64,000 nt of DNA from Bradyrhizobium sp. AZCC 2176 (GCF_036924645.1 NZ_JAZHRX010000001.1:868001-932000), one strand, 5' to 3'; positions 19,174 to 28,057 are shown, numbered from the stretch's first letter. Notes: generated by a model not told the origin, from the letters alone. Numbers and translations: made by a program.

Positions 19174-19783
19174 TATCCCCGGCGTGCTGCTGGCCGGCGG
19201 CCTCGCGCGCAGAATGGGCGGCGGCGACAAGCCGATGCGCACGATCGCCGGCCGCACCATCCTCGATCGCGTGATCGCGCGCCTGAAGCCGCAATGCGAC
19301 GGCTTGATCCTCAATGCCAATGGTGATCCCGCTCGCTTTGCCGCGTTCGGCCTGCCAGTCATTGCAGATGGCGTCGCCGATTTTCCCGGCCCGCTCGCAG
19401 GTATCCTCGCGGCGCTCGACTGGGCTGCGGCCAACCGGCCAGATGTTGAATTGGTGTTGAGCGCCGCCGCCGACTGCCCGTTCCTGCCGCGCGATCTGGT
19501 GTCGCGGCTGCATGGCGCGCTCACGGCGGAAAACGCCGAACTTGCCGTTGCCGCTTCCGACGGCCAGTCACATCCGGTGATCGGACTGTGGAGGATCGGC
19601 TTGCGCGAGCAACTTCGCCACGCGCTTGTGGTTGAGGATATCAGGAAGATCGACCGCTGGACCGCCCGCTACAAACTCGCCACCGTGGCGTGGCCGACAA
19701 TGCCACTCGATCCGTTTTTCAACGCCAATACCATGGACGATATTGCAGAGGCCGAGCGGTTGGCGGCGTTGGATGGGGGTTAA
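19166..19783 (+). CDS. mobA: MobA, molybdenum cofactor guanylyltransferase
   Basis: MobA uses GTP to convert Mo-molybdopterin to the MGD form required by FdsA. The 205-residue product has the nucleotide-binding signature [17 protein letters not shown] at the N-terminus and [14 protein letters not shown] in the middle. ATG 19166 overlaps the fdhD stop by 8 bp, so the genes are coupled. An upstream in-frame start at 19121 lies inside fdhD and is less likely. Confidence 0.94.
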   Translation: MTSIPGVLLAGGLARRMGGGDKPMRTIAGRTILDRVIARLKPQCDGLILNANGDPARFAAFGLPVIADGVADFPGPLAGILAALDWAAANRPDVELVLSAAADCPFLPRDLVSRLHGALTAENAELAVAASDGQSHPVIGLWRIGLREQLRHALVVEDIRKIDRWTARYKLATVAWPTMPLDPFFNANTMDDIAEAERLAALDGG

Positions 19784-19786
19784 CTC

Positions 19787-19920
19787 GTGCCCCGGATGCT
19801 GTGCAGCACCAAAAGCGCGTTTACGCGCGTCTTCGATGCGCTATAGATCCGGGGGCCCATCGTCGAGCAAGGTGGGTCCCGGTTCTGCAGCGCACCGCTG
19901 CGCCGCGTCCGGGACACGAA
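19787..19920. repeat. Intergenic inverted repeat, Bradyrhizobium type
   Basis: The 160-bp gap between convergent mobA and the FAD monooxygenase is almost filled by an imperfect inverted repeat. The left part (GTGCCCCGGATGCTGTGCAGC) pairs loosely with the right (GCTGCGCCGCGTCCGGGACAC), and inner arms such as GATCCGGGGGCCCA / TGGGTCCCGGTTC also pair. It may serve as a bidirectional terminator. Confidence 0.55.
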
Positions 19921-19944
19921 TTCGCCATTGAGCGCATGCCCTCT

Positions 19945-21075
19945 CTACGCCGCCAGCGGCACTGTCCAGGCGTCGTAGCCGTACACCCAATCCGTATCGG
20001 TCTTGCCGCTGAGCCAGGTGTTGGCGCGCGAGATTTGCTGGATACGTTCCGTTCGCGCCTTGCGTGTCGCCTCGAAGCGGCGAAATGCATTTGCAACGCC
20101 TTCCCGCTCGACGCCGTCGAGGCAGCGCGACAGCACCGCGGCGTCCTCAATCGCCATCGCCGCGCCCTGGGCCATGTAGGGCGTCATTGGGTGGCAGGCG
20201 TCGCCGAGCAGCGTCACGTTGCGGTCGGCCCATCGCTCCAGCGAATTGCGGTCGACGATCGCCCATTTGTGCACGTCGGGGCATACGGCCAGCACCTGTT
20301 CAACCTGGCGGTCGAAGCCGGCGAATGCTTTGCGCAATTCCCTGACATCGCCCTTCGCCGACCAGGACTCGATACGAAAATCCGGCTCCGGCTGGCTGGT
20401 GACGAGGTAGATCTCGCTGCGGTCCGGCCTGACGTAATAGATGACGATGTGGCGGTCGTCGCCCCACCATTTGGTGCAATCGTCGATCCGTTCGCCGCCG
20501 AGCAGCGCGGCGGGATAGGTGGTACGGTAGGCGATCCGCCCGGTGAAGTTCACCGGCGAGACGCCGAACAGCATATCCCGCACCACGGAGTGAACACCGT
20601 CGGCGCCGATCACGGCGTCAGCAACGGCGGTTGCGCCACTGGCAAAGGTGAGCCGGACGCCTTCGCCGGTTTCTTCCAGCCCGGCCAATTTGTGATTAAG
20701 TCTGATGCAGGCATCGGGAACGGCGCTGGCAAGCGCCGCATGGAGATCGCCGCGATGCGCCAGCAGATAGGGCGCGCCGAACTTCTGCTCGGCGCTTTCG
20801 CCGAAGATCATGTCGAATTTGACTTCGCCAGTGCGCCAGTCGCGATTATTCCAGGAGCGTGGATAGAACGACTGCGCGCGCAGTCTCGCCTCCAGCCCCA
20901 GCCCACGCAGCGCCTTCATCGCGTTGCAACCGATCTGGATGCCGGCGCCCAGCCGCGCGAATTGCGTGGCCTGCTCGCAGACGGTGACGTCGATGCCGAC
21001 CCGCCGCAGCGCCGCGGCGGTCGCGAGCCCACCCATGCCGGCGCCGATGATCGCAATCGATAGCGGTCTTGCCAT
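19945..21075 (-). CDS. FAD-dependent aromatic monooxygenase, 6-hydroxynicotinate 3-monooxygenase-like
   Basis: A 376-residue single-component flavoprotein hydroxylase of the PHBH class. It has the N-terminal dinucleotide fold GAGMGGLATA, the DG motif (GADGVHSVVRD) and the second FAD motif LGDACHPMTPYMAQGAAMAIEDA. The stretch SWNNRDWRTGEVKFDM resembles 6-hydroxynicotinate 3-monooxygenase (NicC) and salicylate hydroxylase relatives. It likely hydroxylates or oxidatively decarboxylates an aromatic acid with NAD(P)H and O2. No pathway partners are adjacent, so the substrate is open. Confidence 0.75.
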   Translation of the reverse strand: MARPLSIAIIGAGMGGLATAAALRRVGIDVTVCEQATQFARLGAGIQIGCNAMKALRGLGLEARLRAQSFYPRSWNNRDWRTGEVKFDMIFGESAEQKFGAPYLLAHRGDLHAALASAVPDACIRLNHKLAGLEETGEGVRLTFASGATAVADAVIGADGVHSVVRDMLFGVSPVNFTGRIAYRTTYPAALLGGERIDDCTKWWGDDRHIVIYYVRPDRSEIYLVTSQPEPDFRIESWSAKGDVRELRKAFAGFDRQVEQVLAVCPDVHKWAIVDRNSLERWADRNVTLLGDACHPMTPYMAQGAAMAIEDAAVLSRCLDGVEREGVANAFRRFEATRKARTERIQQISRANTWLSGKTDTDWVYGYDAWTVPLAA

Positions 21076-21126
21076 TGCCGTCCCTGCCCGAGCCGTTTCT
21101 GTTGACGGCTTCTCACCTGTGGCGCG

Positions 21127-23088
21127 TCAGACCGGCCGAAATCCCGCCTGCTCCAGCGCCGCGCGTGCCGCGTCCGACGCCAGTGCTTCGAGGAAGGCCT
21201 GCACGGCCGGCCGTTGCTTGCGCGCCTTTACCAGCGCGAAATCATAATGCTCTTCGGCGAAGGGAATGAAACCCAGGTTTGACGCATGCGCGACCGGCGC
21301 AATGGTCATGCCCCAGTCAGCACGGTGCTGCGCGACCGCCGCCGCCACCGCATTGTGCGAGCGCGGCTGATTCCAGTAACCGTCCGGACGCGCGCCGGCG
21401 AGCAGCCGGTCGATCAGGATGCGCGTACCCGCGCCTTGATTGCGATTGACCATGATGCAGGCAGGATCGGCGAGCGCTGCGCGGACCGCGGCTTCGGCTG
21501 ACATCCCCTCGAAGCGCCGGTCGCCCGTGCGGAAGACGATGCCCTGCATGCGCCGCCATCCCGGCAGCAGTTCGAGCCCGTCGCTGAGATAGGGCGTGTT
21601 GTAGGTCTCGGTCTTCTCGTCGAACAAATGGATCGGCGCAAAATCGCACTCGCCGCGTTTGGCGGCCGCGAGGCCACCGAGGCTGCCGACGGCGATCGAA
21701 CGCACGACGAGCCCGGCATGCGCCAGCGGCGCGGTGACGAGATCGAGGCCGGTGCAGTGGCTGCCGACGATGACGAGATCCGGCACCCGCACATGCGGCG
21801 TGAACAGCGTGACCTCGGCCTCCCTGCCGGCCGGCATCTGGTCGGCCAGCGCATCGATCCGCAGAAAGCCGTCAGCCTGTGCAAAGGAGGTGATCGCGCC
21901 GGAGCCTTTTCCCGTAGGGTAAGCGATCAAACCATCCGCGCCCTCGACCAGCGACACCATGACGAATTCAGTCCGGCCCAGCTCGGATGCGATCCGAACC
22001 GGTACGCGTGCATTGACCATGGCATCCGAACGCGGCGGCAGGCCCGCCATCCGCCGCAGCACCGGCACGATCATGTCGTGAAAGGTGAACATCGCCGAGG
22101 TTGGAAATCCCGGCAGGATGATGACGGGCTTGCCGTCGCATACCGCCAGGCACAGCGGCTTGCCTGGCTTCAGCGCCACGCCATGCGCGATGATGCCGGG
22201 CCTACCGAGCCGGCCGATGATGCGGTGGGAGACGTCGCCCGCGCCCTTGGACGTGCCGCCCGACAGCACCAGCATGTCGCTGGCTTCCAGCGCCTTGCGC
22301 ATCGCGGATTCGAGTTGCGCTTCGTCGTCCGGGATCGCGCCGAAAAAATGCGCCTCGCCGCCGTTCTCCGAGATCGCGGCTGTCACGATCGCGCCATTGG
22401 TGTCGTAGATTGCGGCGGGCTGCAGCGGTTGGCCGGGCTGCACCAGTTCGTCGCCGGTGGAGATGATGGCGACGCGCGGCCGGCGCGCGACGGAAATCTG
22501 CGCGATGCCGCAGGCCGCCAGCATGCCGATCTCGCGCGAGCCGATGATGGCGCCGGCGCGCAGCAGCGCCTCGCCGCGGGCGATATCGGAACCGGCATAG
22601 GAGACGAATTGACCGGGGAAAGCCGCGCGGCGGATTTCGATCGCGCGAGGCCCCGCCGGCTGCGTATGCTCGACCATGACGACGGCGTCCGCGCCGCGCG
22701 GCACCGGACCGCCGGTCGCGATGGGTGTGGCCGTTCCCGACAATACCGGCCGCGCCGGTGCGGTGCCGCAGGCGATCATCTCGTCGTTCAGCATCACGCG
22801 GACCGGCGAAGCTTCGCCGGCGACCGCGAGATCGGCCGAGCGGACTGCAAAGCCATCGACATTGGAGCGGTCGAACGGCGGCACGTCGATCGGCGCCACG
22901 ACATCCTCGGCCAGCGCGCAGCCGAGTGCGTCGGCGAGCGGCCGTTGCTCGCCCGGCACGGCGCGCGGAAACAAGGCGGCTTCGAAACGCGCCAGCGCAT
23001 CCTCGCGCGACAGGACCGTCAGGAACTGGTCCTGCTCGCTATTGTCGCGATCCTTCGGTGAGGGCGTATTGATCATTCCCGAACTCAT
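21127..23088 (-). CDS. MoeA fused to a C-terminal periplasmic-binding-protein-like domain
   Basis: The 653-residue protein (ATG 23088, 1 nt after the stop of the upstream paralogue) joins a complete MoeA domain (about residues 15-415; motifs SNVDGFAVRSADL, GGTSKGAGDVSH and GKPVIILPGFPTSAMF) to a PBP-like domain (about 430-650; VIVGSHCTGLDLVTAPLAH, IMVNRNQGAGTRILIDRLL) of the COG1910 type found in molybdate-sensing or ligand-binding proteins. No signal peptide is visible, so the second domain is cytoplasmic. It may sense a ligand or deliver molybdate or another anion to the MoeA site. This fusion exists in other bacteria and archaea, but its function is not established to my knowledge. Confidence 0.85.
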   Translation of the reverse strand: MSSGMINTPSPKDRDNSEQDQFLTVLSREDALARFEAALFPRAVPGEQRPLADALGCALAEDVVAPIDVPPFDRSNVDGFAVRSADLAVAGEASPVRVMLNDEMIACGTAPARPVLSGTATPIATGGPVPRGADAVVMVEHTQPAGPRAIEIRRAAFPGQFVSYAGSDIARGEALLRAGAIIGSREIGMLAACGIAQISVARRPRVAIISTGDELVQPGQPLQPAAIYDTNGAIVTAAISENGGEAHFFGAIPDDEAQLESAMRKALEASDMLVLSGGTSKGAGDVSHRIIGRLGRPGIIAHGVALKPGKPLCLAVCDGKPVIILPGFPTSAMFTFHDMIVPVLRRMAGLPPRSDAMVNARVPVRIASELGRTEFVMVSLVEGADGLIAYPTGKGSGAITSFAQADGFLRIDALADQMPAGREAEVTLFTPHVRVPDLVIVGSHCTGLDLVTAPLAHAGLVVRSIAVGSLGGLAAAKRGECDFAPIHLFDEKTETYNTPYLSDGLELLPGWRRMQGIVFRTGDRRFEGMSAEAAVRAALADPACIMVNRNQGAGTRILIDRLLAGARPDGYWNQPRSHNAVAAAVAQHRADWGMTIAPVAHASNLGFIPFAEEHYDFALVKARKQRPAVQAFLEALASDAARAALEQAGFRPV

Positions 23089-23089
23089 A

Positions 23090-24202
23090 TCAGTCCCGCA
23101 ACATATAGGCATCGACCGGGCTGCCTGCCGCAAATCCTTCCGAGCCGCCTGATACCACGAGCCAGGCCTCGGCGCGGGCGATCGACTCAAGCGACAATTC
23201 GCTTACCGCCAGCGGGATCCACATGTCCTGCTTCCGCTCCAGCAGCACGATCTCGGCGAGGCCGACGTGAGATGCAATCTTGCGCGCCAGCGGCAAATTG
23301 ACTGTCTTGCGCAGGCGCCGGCCCGAAAGGCGATCGACCGCGGGAAGCGCCAGCGTCCACCATGCCGCAAGGGCCTGATCCGGCGCGCCCGGCAGCACCA
23401 CGACGGGAATCTTACTGAGGCGCCCGACGGCCGAGGTGCGACCAGGTTGCAGGGCAATGCCGTGGGCGAGAATTTTGCCACGCGCAGCCAATGCCATCAC
23501 TGCCGCGTCGGTGCGGCCGACGCCGGAGCCGCCGATGATCAGGAGCAGATCGCACGCGCCATCATCGAGCGCCGCGGCAATCGATCCGGCATCGCGGCCT
23601 GCGGCGGTCGATGACACGACGTCGGCGCCGGTGGCCCGCGCGCTCTCCGCGATCAGATCCGCCGTCACGGCGCCGCCGGGAACATTGACGATGCGCAGCC
23701 TCGGGCGGCGGACTTTCAATCGTTCCAATCCGGCCGCGCACGCCACCAGGAGATCGCGCGGCAGCACGCGCCGCCCGGCCTCCGCGACGAGACTGCCGGC
23801 GGCGATATCACCGCCTGCCCGGCGCACGCCCTGCCCCGGAATCGCCTCCGCCAGCACCTGCGGCAGCGGGCCTGACACGTCGACGGAATCGGAATCAAGC
23901 ACGCAGTCGCAAGCTTCCGGCATGGCCTCGCCGGCCTCGACCCAGACCGGCGGCGCCGACAATGGCAACGGCGCATAGGAAGACGCGCCGACGAGATCGC
24001 GGGCGCAAAAGGCGTAGCCATCCGCCGCGGCGATGTCGCGCTGCGGATGGGCCTGGAGCGGCGGCATCTCCGCGGCGATGCAACGCAGCGCTTCCTTGAG
24101 GGTTAATTCCACCGGCGCGACCGGTTCCACGCCGTTGAGCAGGGCGTCGAGCGCCCTATCGAGCGGTGTCAGCGAGGTCGGCAGGCGCTGGGGCGAGGTC
24201 AT
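23090..24202 (-). CDS. MoeA-like molybdopterin-binding protein (shortened paralogue)
   Basis: A 370-residue cytoplasmic protein of the MoeA/MoCF superfamily, shorter than canonical MoeA. It keeps AAADGYAFCARDLVG (the AVDGYA-type block), DLLLIIGGSGVGRTDAAVMAL (MoCF glycine loop) and RTSAVGRLSKIPVVVLPGAP. Several canonical MoeA motifs are altered: PGQ..RI.TGAP is replaced by EAMPEACDCVLDSDS. It probably binds a pterin-type cofactor but may not be a molybdotransferase. It is the first gene of a two-gene unit with the MoeA-PBP fusion. Confidence 0.75.
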   Translation of the reverse strand: MTSPQRLPTSLTPLDRALDALLNGVEPVAPVELTLKEALRCIAAEMPPLQAHPQRDIAAADGYAFCARDLVGASSYAPLPLSAPPVWVEAGEAMPEACDCVLDSDSVDVSGPLPQVLAEAIPGQGVRRAGGDIAAGSLVAEAGRRVLPRDLLVACAAGLERLKVRRPRLRIVNVPGGAVTADLIAESARATGADVVSSTAAGRDAGSIAAALDDGACDLLLIIGGSGVGRTDAAVMALAARGKILAHGIALQPGRTSAVGRLSKIPVVVLPGAPDQALAAWWTLALPAVDRLSGRRLRKTVNLPLARKIASHVGLAEIVLLERKQDMWIPLAVSELSLESIARAEAWLVVSGGSEGFAAGSPVDAYMLRD

Positions 24203-24380
24203 GGCCCGGCTATGCCCTGAATCGGGCCGGAAATAAACAGAACCGGGGGACTGCCGTCATCGTGCCCCTCCGGACCACGTTGACGCCGTCCCAAAATAGT
24301 TGCAAATGAGACCAATTGGCGGATCAACCGTCTGCAAAAACCAACGGCCAACGTGCCGATTCCAGGGAGGAGAAGACAGG

Positions 24381-25592
24381 ATGTTCGCCGGGAACCTATC
24401 CAGGCTGGGAATACTCGCGGGCGCGCTGCTGGCATCGACCGCCGCGCTCGCGCAAGTTTCAGACGATTTGGTCAAGATCGGCGTCCTCACCGACATGAAC
24501 GGTCCGGCGGCGACGCCGACTGGCCAGGGCTCGGTCACGTCAGCGCAAATGGCGATCGATGATTTCGGCGGCAAGGTGCTGGGCAAGCCGATCAGCATCG
24601 TCGTCGGCGACCATCAGCTCAAGCCCGACATCGGCGGCGGCATCGCGCGGCGCTGGTACGATGTCGACCAGGTCGACGTGATCGTCGACGTGCCGGTGTC
24701 GGCGGTCGGCCTCGCCGTGCAGAACATCGCCAATGAAAAGAAGAAACTGTTCATAACGCATTCGACTCTCGCCGCGGATTTCCACGGCAAGTTCTGCTCG
24801 CCCTACGCCATGCAGTGGGTGATCGACACCCGTTCGCTCGCGGTCGGCACCGCGCAGGCCGTGGTGAAGCGCGGCGGCGATAGCTGGTTCTTCATTACCG
24901 ATGACTATGCGTTCGGCCACTCGCTGGAACGCGACGCCTCCAGCGTCGTCACCGCCAATGGCGGCAAGGTGCTGGGTTCAGTGCGCCCGCCGCTTGCCAC
25001 GCCCGATCTGTCGTCCTTCGTCCTGCAGGCACAGGCCTCCAAGGCCAAGATCATCGGCATCGCCGCCGGTCCGCCCAACAACATGAACGAGATCAAGACC
25101 GCCGCCGAGTTCGGAGTCTTCAAGGGCGGTCAGCAGATGGCAGCGCTGCTCGCGCTGATCACAGACATTCATTCGCTGGGATTGCCGGCGGCGCAGGGCC
25201 TGTTGCTGACGACGTCGTTCTACTGGGACATGGACGACAAGACGCGCGAATGGTCGAAGCGCTATTTCGCCAAGATGAACCGGATGCCGACGATGTGGCA
25301 AGCCGGCGTCTATTCCTCGGTCACGAGCTATCTCAACGCCATCAAGGAAGCCGGCACCGACGAGCCGCTGAAGGTGGCGGCGAAGATGCGCGAAAAGCCG
25401 ATTGAGGATTTCTTCTCCCGCAACGGCAGGCTGCGCGAGGACAATCTGATGGTACATGACCTCTGGCTGGTGCAGGTCAAGAAGCCGGAAGAATCGAAAT
25501 ATCCGTGGGATTACTACCAGATCCTCGCCAAGATTCCCGGCGATGAAGCGTTCGGCCCGCCCGATCCGGCGTGTGCGATGGCGAAGAAATAA
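24381..25592 (+). CDS. ABC transporter substrate-binding protein (branched-chain amino acid / amide type)
   Basis: A 403-residue periplasmic binding protein of the LivK-like (type 1) family. It has a Sec signal peptide ending at ALAQ (around residue 25) and the opening VKIGVLTDMNGPAATPTGQG typical of the family. ATG 24381 follows GGAGGAGAA by 6 nt. No ABC permease or ATPase genes are adjacent, so it is an orphan binding protein. Ligands in this family range from amino acids to amides and aromatic acids, and the sequence does not say which. Confidence 0.85.
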   Translation: MFAGNLSRLGILAGALLASTAALAQVSDDLVKIGVLTDMNGPAATPTGQGSVTSAQMAIDDFGGKVLGKPISIVVGDHQLKPDIGGGIARRWYDVDQVDVIVDVPVSAVGLAVQNIANEKKKLFITHSTLAADFHGKFCSPYAMQWVIDTRSLAVGTAQAVVKRGGDSWFFITDDYAFGHSLERDASSVVTANGGKVLGSVRPPLATPDLSSFVLQAQASKAKIIGIAAGPPNNMNEIKTAAEFGVFKGGQQMAALLALITDIHSLGLPAAQGLLLTTSFYWDMDDKTREWSKRYFAKMNRMPTMWQAGVYSSVTSYLNAIKEAGTDEPLKVAAKMREKPIEDFFSRNGRLREDNLMVHDLWLVQVKKPEESKYPWDYYQILAKIPGDEAFGPPDPACAMAKK

Positions 25593-25598
25593 ACGGGC

Positions 25599-25661
25599 GA
25601 ATGGCGAGTAGCGAATGGCGAGTAGTAGGTGGCGAACCTCGCCATTCGCTACTCACCATTC
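25599..25661. terminator. Long hairpin between convergent genes
   Basis: Two 24-nt arms (25599-25622 and 25638-25661) pair with a single mismatch around a 15-nt loop; each arm itself contains two copies of GAATGGCGAG. It sits between the convergent binding-protein genes and could terminate both. The internal reiteration also marks it as a dispersed repeat. Confidence 0.6.
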
Positions 25662-25670
25662 GCCATTCAC

Positions 25671-26639
25671 CTACTTCGCCACCCCGATCTCCCTAAAATA
25701 CTTCATCACGCCGGGATGGATCAGCGCCGCATTCGGCGCCGCCGCAACCGTGTTCGCGGCCGTGGTCTCACAGGCCTGCGGCAGCTTCTTGCAGAGCGCG
25801 GCCTCGGCCCCATGCAGCGTGCGCGCCAGCCGGTAGGTGACGTCGTCAGGCAGGCTTTCGCGCGCCAGCACAAAGCTCCACGAGCCGACGGAATCGATCG
25901 CTGCCGGCTGGTTGGTATAGCTGTTGGCGGGGACTGTCAGGGGCTTCAGGAACGTGTGCTTGGCGCGGATGCGCGCGATGTCGCCGCCGTCAGGCGCGAT
26001 GAACCGTGCGCCGCCCGGCGCCTGTGCCATCGCAGCAAAACCCGGCCAGCCGATGCCCGCGCCCCACAGCGCCGCCGCGCGGCCATCCTGCACCATGGCG
26101 GGGCCGTCGCCGGCGCGGTCGAGATAGATCGATTTGAAGTCTTCGTCCTGCTTCAGCCCGATGCCGTCGAGAATATAGCGCGACAGGATCGGCAGGCCCG
26201 ACCCCTTGGCGCCGAAGGCGACCGGCTGGCCGACCAGATCCCTGATCGTTTTGTAGGGACTGTCCGCCCGCACCACGAACATGCCGGGGCTGGAATACAT
26301 CGCGGTGAGGATTTTCAGTTTCGTTGCCGGCTGCCGGCCGATGCCCATGAAGGCCTCATAGGCCGGCTCGCCAGCCACCAGCGCGATATCGAGCTGGTCG
26401 GATTCCAAGAGCGGGATGTTTTCGTTGGAGCCCTTGGTGTTGCGCGGCTCGACCGAGAGCGCCGGATCGGCGGCGTTCACGATTTCGGCGAAGGCATTGC
26501 CATAGACCGGAAAGCCGCCGCCCGGCGTCGCGGTCCCCAGGCTGATCGTGGTTTTGGTAATGGCCTTGCCTCCCTCCTGCGCCGCGGCGGCGCCGGCAAA
26601 CAGCAGCAGGCCGGCCCAGACGATCCCAGCGAGTTTCAT
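25671..26639 (-). CDS. TAXI-family TRAP transporter solute-binding protein
   Basis: A 322-residue periplasmic protein with a signal peptide (LAGIVWAGLLLFAGAAAAQE) and the TAXI-type pattern ISLGTATPGGGFPVYGNAFAEIVN, SNENIPLLESDQLDIALVAGE and AFGAKGSGLPILSRYILDGIG. ATG 26639 was chosen because the signal peptide starts there; an in-frame extension to 26825 runs into the tRNA. TAXI proteins feed DctM-type TRAP permeases, none of which is adjacent. Typical ligands are organic acids such as glutamate or 2-oxoglutarate; here the ligand is unknown. Confidence 0.87.
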   Translation of the reverse strand: MKLAGIVWAGLLLFAGAAAAQEGGKAITKTTISLGTATPGGGFPVYGNAFAEIVNAADPALSVEPRNTKGSNENIPLLESDQLDIALVAGEPAYEAFMGIGRQPATKLKILTAMYSSPGMFVVRADSPYKTIRDLVGQPVAFGAKGSGLPILSRYILDGIGLKQDEDFKSIYLDRAGDGPAMVQDGRAAALWGAGIGWPGFAAMAQAPGGARFIAPDGGDIARIRAKHTFLKPLTVPANSYTNQPAAIDSVGSWSFVLARESLPDDVTYRLARTLHGAEAALCKKLPQACETTAANTVAAAPNAALIHPGVMKYFREIGVAK

Positions 26640-26810
26640 TTTTGGCCTCAAGCGTTTGGTGACGAATGATGCAGCGGAGGTTGTAGGCAAGCGCAGGGCC
26701 TGATGAAAGCCTGTTTTTGGATCCCAAGGGCGGCATTGCCGTATCGCTGTCATGCCTGTAAACGATGGCGGCACCGTTGCCGGCCGCCGCTTTTCGGCCG
26801 TTCCGCGGCG

Positions 26811-26886
26811 GGGCCTGTAGCTCAATGGTTAGAGCCGGCCGCTCATAACGGTCTGGTTGCAGGTTCGAGTCCTGCCGGGCCCACCA
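26811..26886 (+). tRNA. tRNA with CAT anticodon, most likely tRNA-Ile2 (lysidine-modified)
   Basis: The 76-nt sequence folds into a full cloverleaf with encoded CCA. The acceptor is GGGCCTG / CGGGCCC, the D-stem GCTC/GAGC, the anticodon arm GGCCG-CTCATAA-CGGTC, and the T-arm GCAGG-TTCGAGT-CCTGC. The loop reads CTCATAA, so the anticodon is CAT. The loop and the D-arm AGCTCAATGGTTAGAGC match the E. coli ileX type rather than elongator Met, so the C34 is expected to be lysidinylated by TilS. It is not an initiator (C1-G72-type mismatch absent). Confidence 0.9.
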
Positions 26887-27300
26887 ACAAATCAATCACT
26901 TTATGCGGACACTTTGAAAACGACTCGATTTCCGCTTTAAGAACGACTCGATTTCGTTTTGAAAACGACTCGATCTCAGATCTCCCTGAAACGCCTGTCA
27001 AATTTCTCCTCGATTTTTTCGCCGAATTTGCGACCCGAAAAAAGTGAGGGGGGTCTTTTCTCGTCGAGGGCTGTCCGCTGCATCTCCAAGGAAGATGGGT
27101 GCCGCCGATTGACCGGACGCCCCTTTTCTTCCCAACTGACAAGAGCGGGTGGGCGCGCGGGAATCATCGTGCGGACTGGTATCGCAACCGATAGTTCAAC
27201 AAGCGTATTTTTCCGCGATCTTGTCGCCAATCGAAAGCTCTTCGGCCTCCATGATTTCAAACCGGTCTCGGTTATTTTGACAACATCGGTCACGCACGAT
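26887..27300. repeat. Left end of the transposon-like unit and flanking gene-free DNA
   Basis: This stretch of about 410 bp holds three 17-bp direct repeats of the (A)GAAAACGACTCGATTTC type at 26916, 26939 and 26961 (period about 22 bp). A segment of about 140 bp here (26904-27045) is repeated, diverged, at 30990-31130 in the same orientation. The rest to 27300 shows no credible gene. It reads as translated peptides (FENDSISALRTTRFRFENDS) only because the repeats keep a frame open. Confidence 0.7.
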
Positions 27301-27984
27301 TCAAATTTTGTTTTTTGACCTTGGGGCAGGCAAATATCCGCCCACGTGGTCGTTGCAACCGTGCGCGGCGATGAACATGGCGACGGCCGACCGGCAATAG
27401 GATTCGATTTCGTTGTCGTCCTCTGCTCTCGCCTGATCGAAGCGTGCGATAATCAGGAGATCGGATCCTTTGAAAAGCGCGGCAAACAAGCGGGCGGAGC
27501 GGAGAGGATCGGGCACGTTCAGAAGCGCCTTCGCGTGCAACTGACGCAACAGGGCCTCGATTTGGGCGATGACATGGGCGGGGCCGGCTTCGTAATGGAG
27601 CTTGCTTAACGAGTTTTGATTCGTCTTGTCGGCCATGACCATGGCTTCGACACTGCGGACGTCTGATCTCAACAGCGTGCGAAGCAGGGATGATCCGACC
27701 GCCATGAGCTGATCTTCGACCGAACCGTCGACGCCTTCAAGAAGGGCCTGTGGTGCAAACAACTGATGGCAGCCGGCCGCGATGGCTGCGCTGAACAGCG
27801 CCTCCTTGTTCTCGAAGTGCCGATAGATGCTGAGCTTGGATATCTTCGCCCGCTGGGCGACCTTGTCCAATGTCGTCGCTTGAAAACCCAATTCCACAAA
27901 GAGTTCGCTCGCGGCGTCGACTATCGTTTGGCCAAGCGCCTGGTTGGCGGGCCGGCCGCGCCGGCCCTGGCTGTTTTCGGTCAC
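27301..27984 (-). CDS. TetR-family transcriptional regulator
   Basis: A regulator of about 227 residues with an N-terminal TetR helix-turn-helix (TIVDAASELFVELGFQATTL, then AKISKLSIYRHFENKEALF) and a helical ligand-binding C-domain. GTG 27984 with GGAA upstream is preferred over the upstream ATG 28053, because the extra N-terminus overlaps the operator-like region. It is divergent from the oxidoreductase gene and probably controls both. A dyad at 28026-28041 in the shared promoter region is the likely operator. The C-terminus ends KNKI at an AT-rich boundary next to the left transposon end. Confidence 0.87.
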   Translation of the reverse strand: MTENSQGRRGRPANQALGQTIVDAASELFVELGFQATTLDKVAQRAKISKLSIYRHFENKEALFSAAIAAGCHQLFAPQALLEGVDGSVEDQLMAVGSSLLRTLLRSDVRSVEAMVMADKTNQNSLSKLHYEAGPAHVIAQIEALLRQLHAKALLNVPDPLRSARLFAALFKGSDLLIIARFDQARAEDDNEIESYCRSAVAMFIAAHGCNDHVGGYLPAPRSKNKI

Positions 27985-27998
27985 GACAATTCCAGTAC

Positions 27999-28041
27999 TT
28001 GACAGTATTATAATTCTTGCATTACGATACCATGTAGTATC
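27999..28041 (+). promoter_or_regulatory. Promoter and TetR-type operator upstream of the oxidoreductase
   Basis: TTGACA at about 27999 lies 18 bp before TACGAT, a plausible sigma-70 pair in an otherwise GC-rich area. Overlapping its start region is the 16-bp dyad GATACCATGTAGTATC (28026-28041, 5-bp perfect arms), a sensible TetR operator. Confidence 0.45.
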
Positions 28042-28057
28042 TGAAATGTGCAAGCCA

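Noticed and set aside
26703..27318. Plus-strand peptides with FENDSISALRTTRFRF, repeated near 30843-31247
   Set aside because: They come from translation of the reiterated terminal DNA repeats, not from a conserved gene; the reading frame does not continue into a domain.
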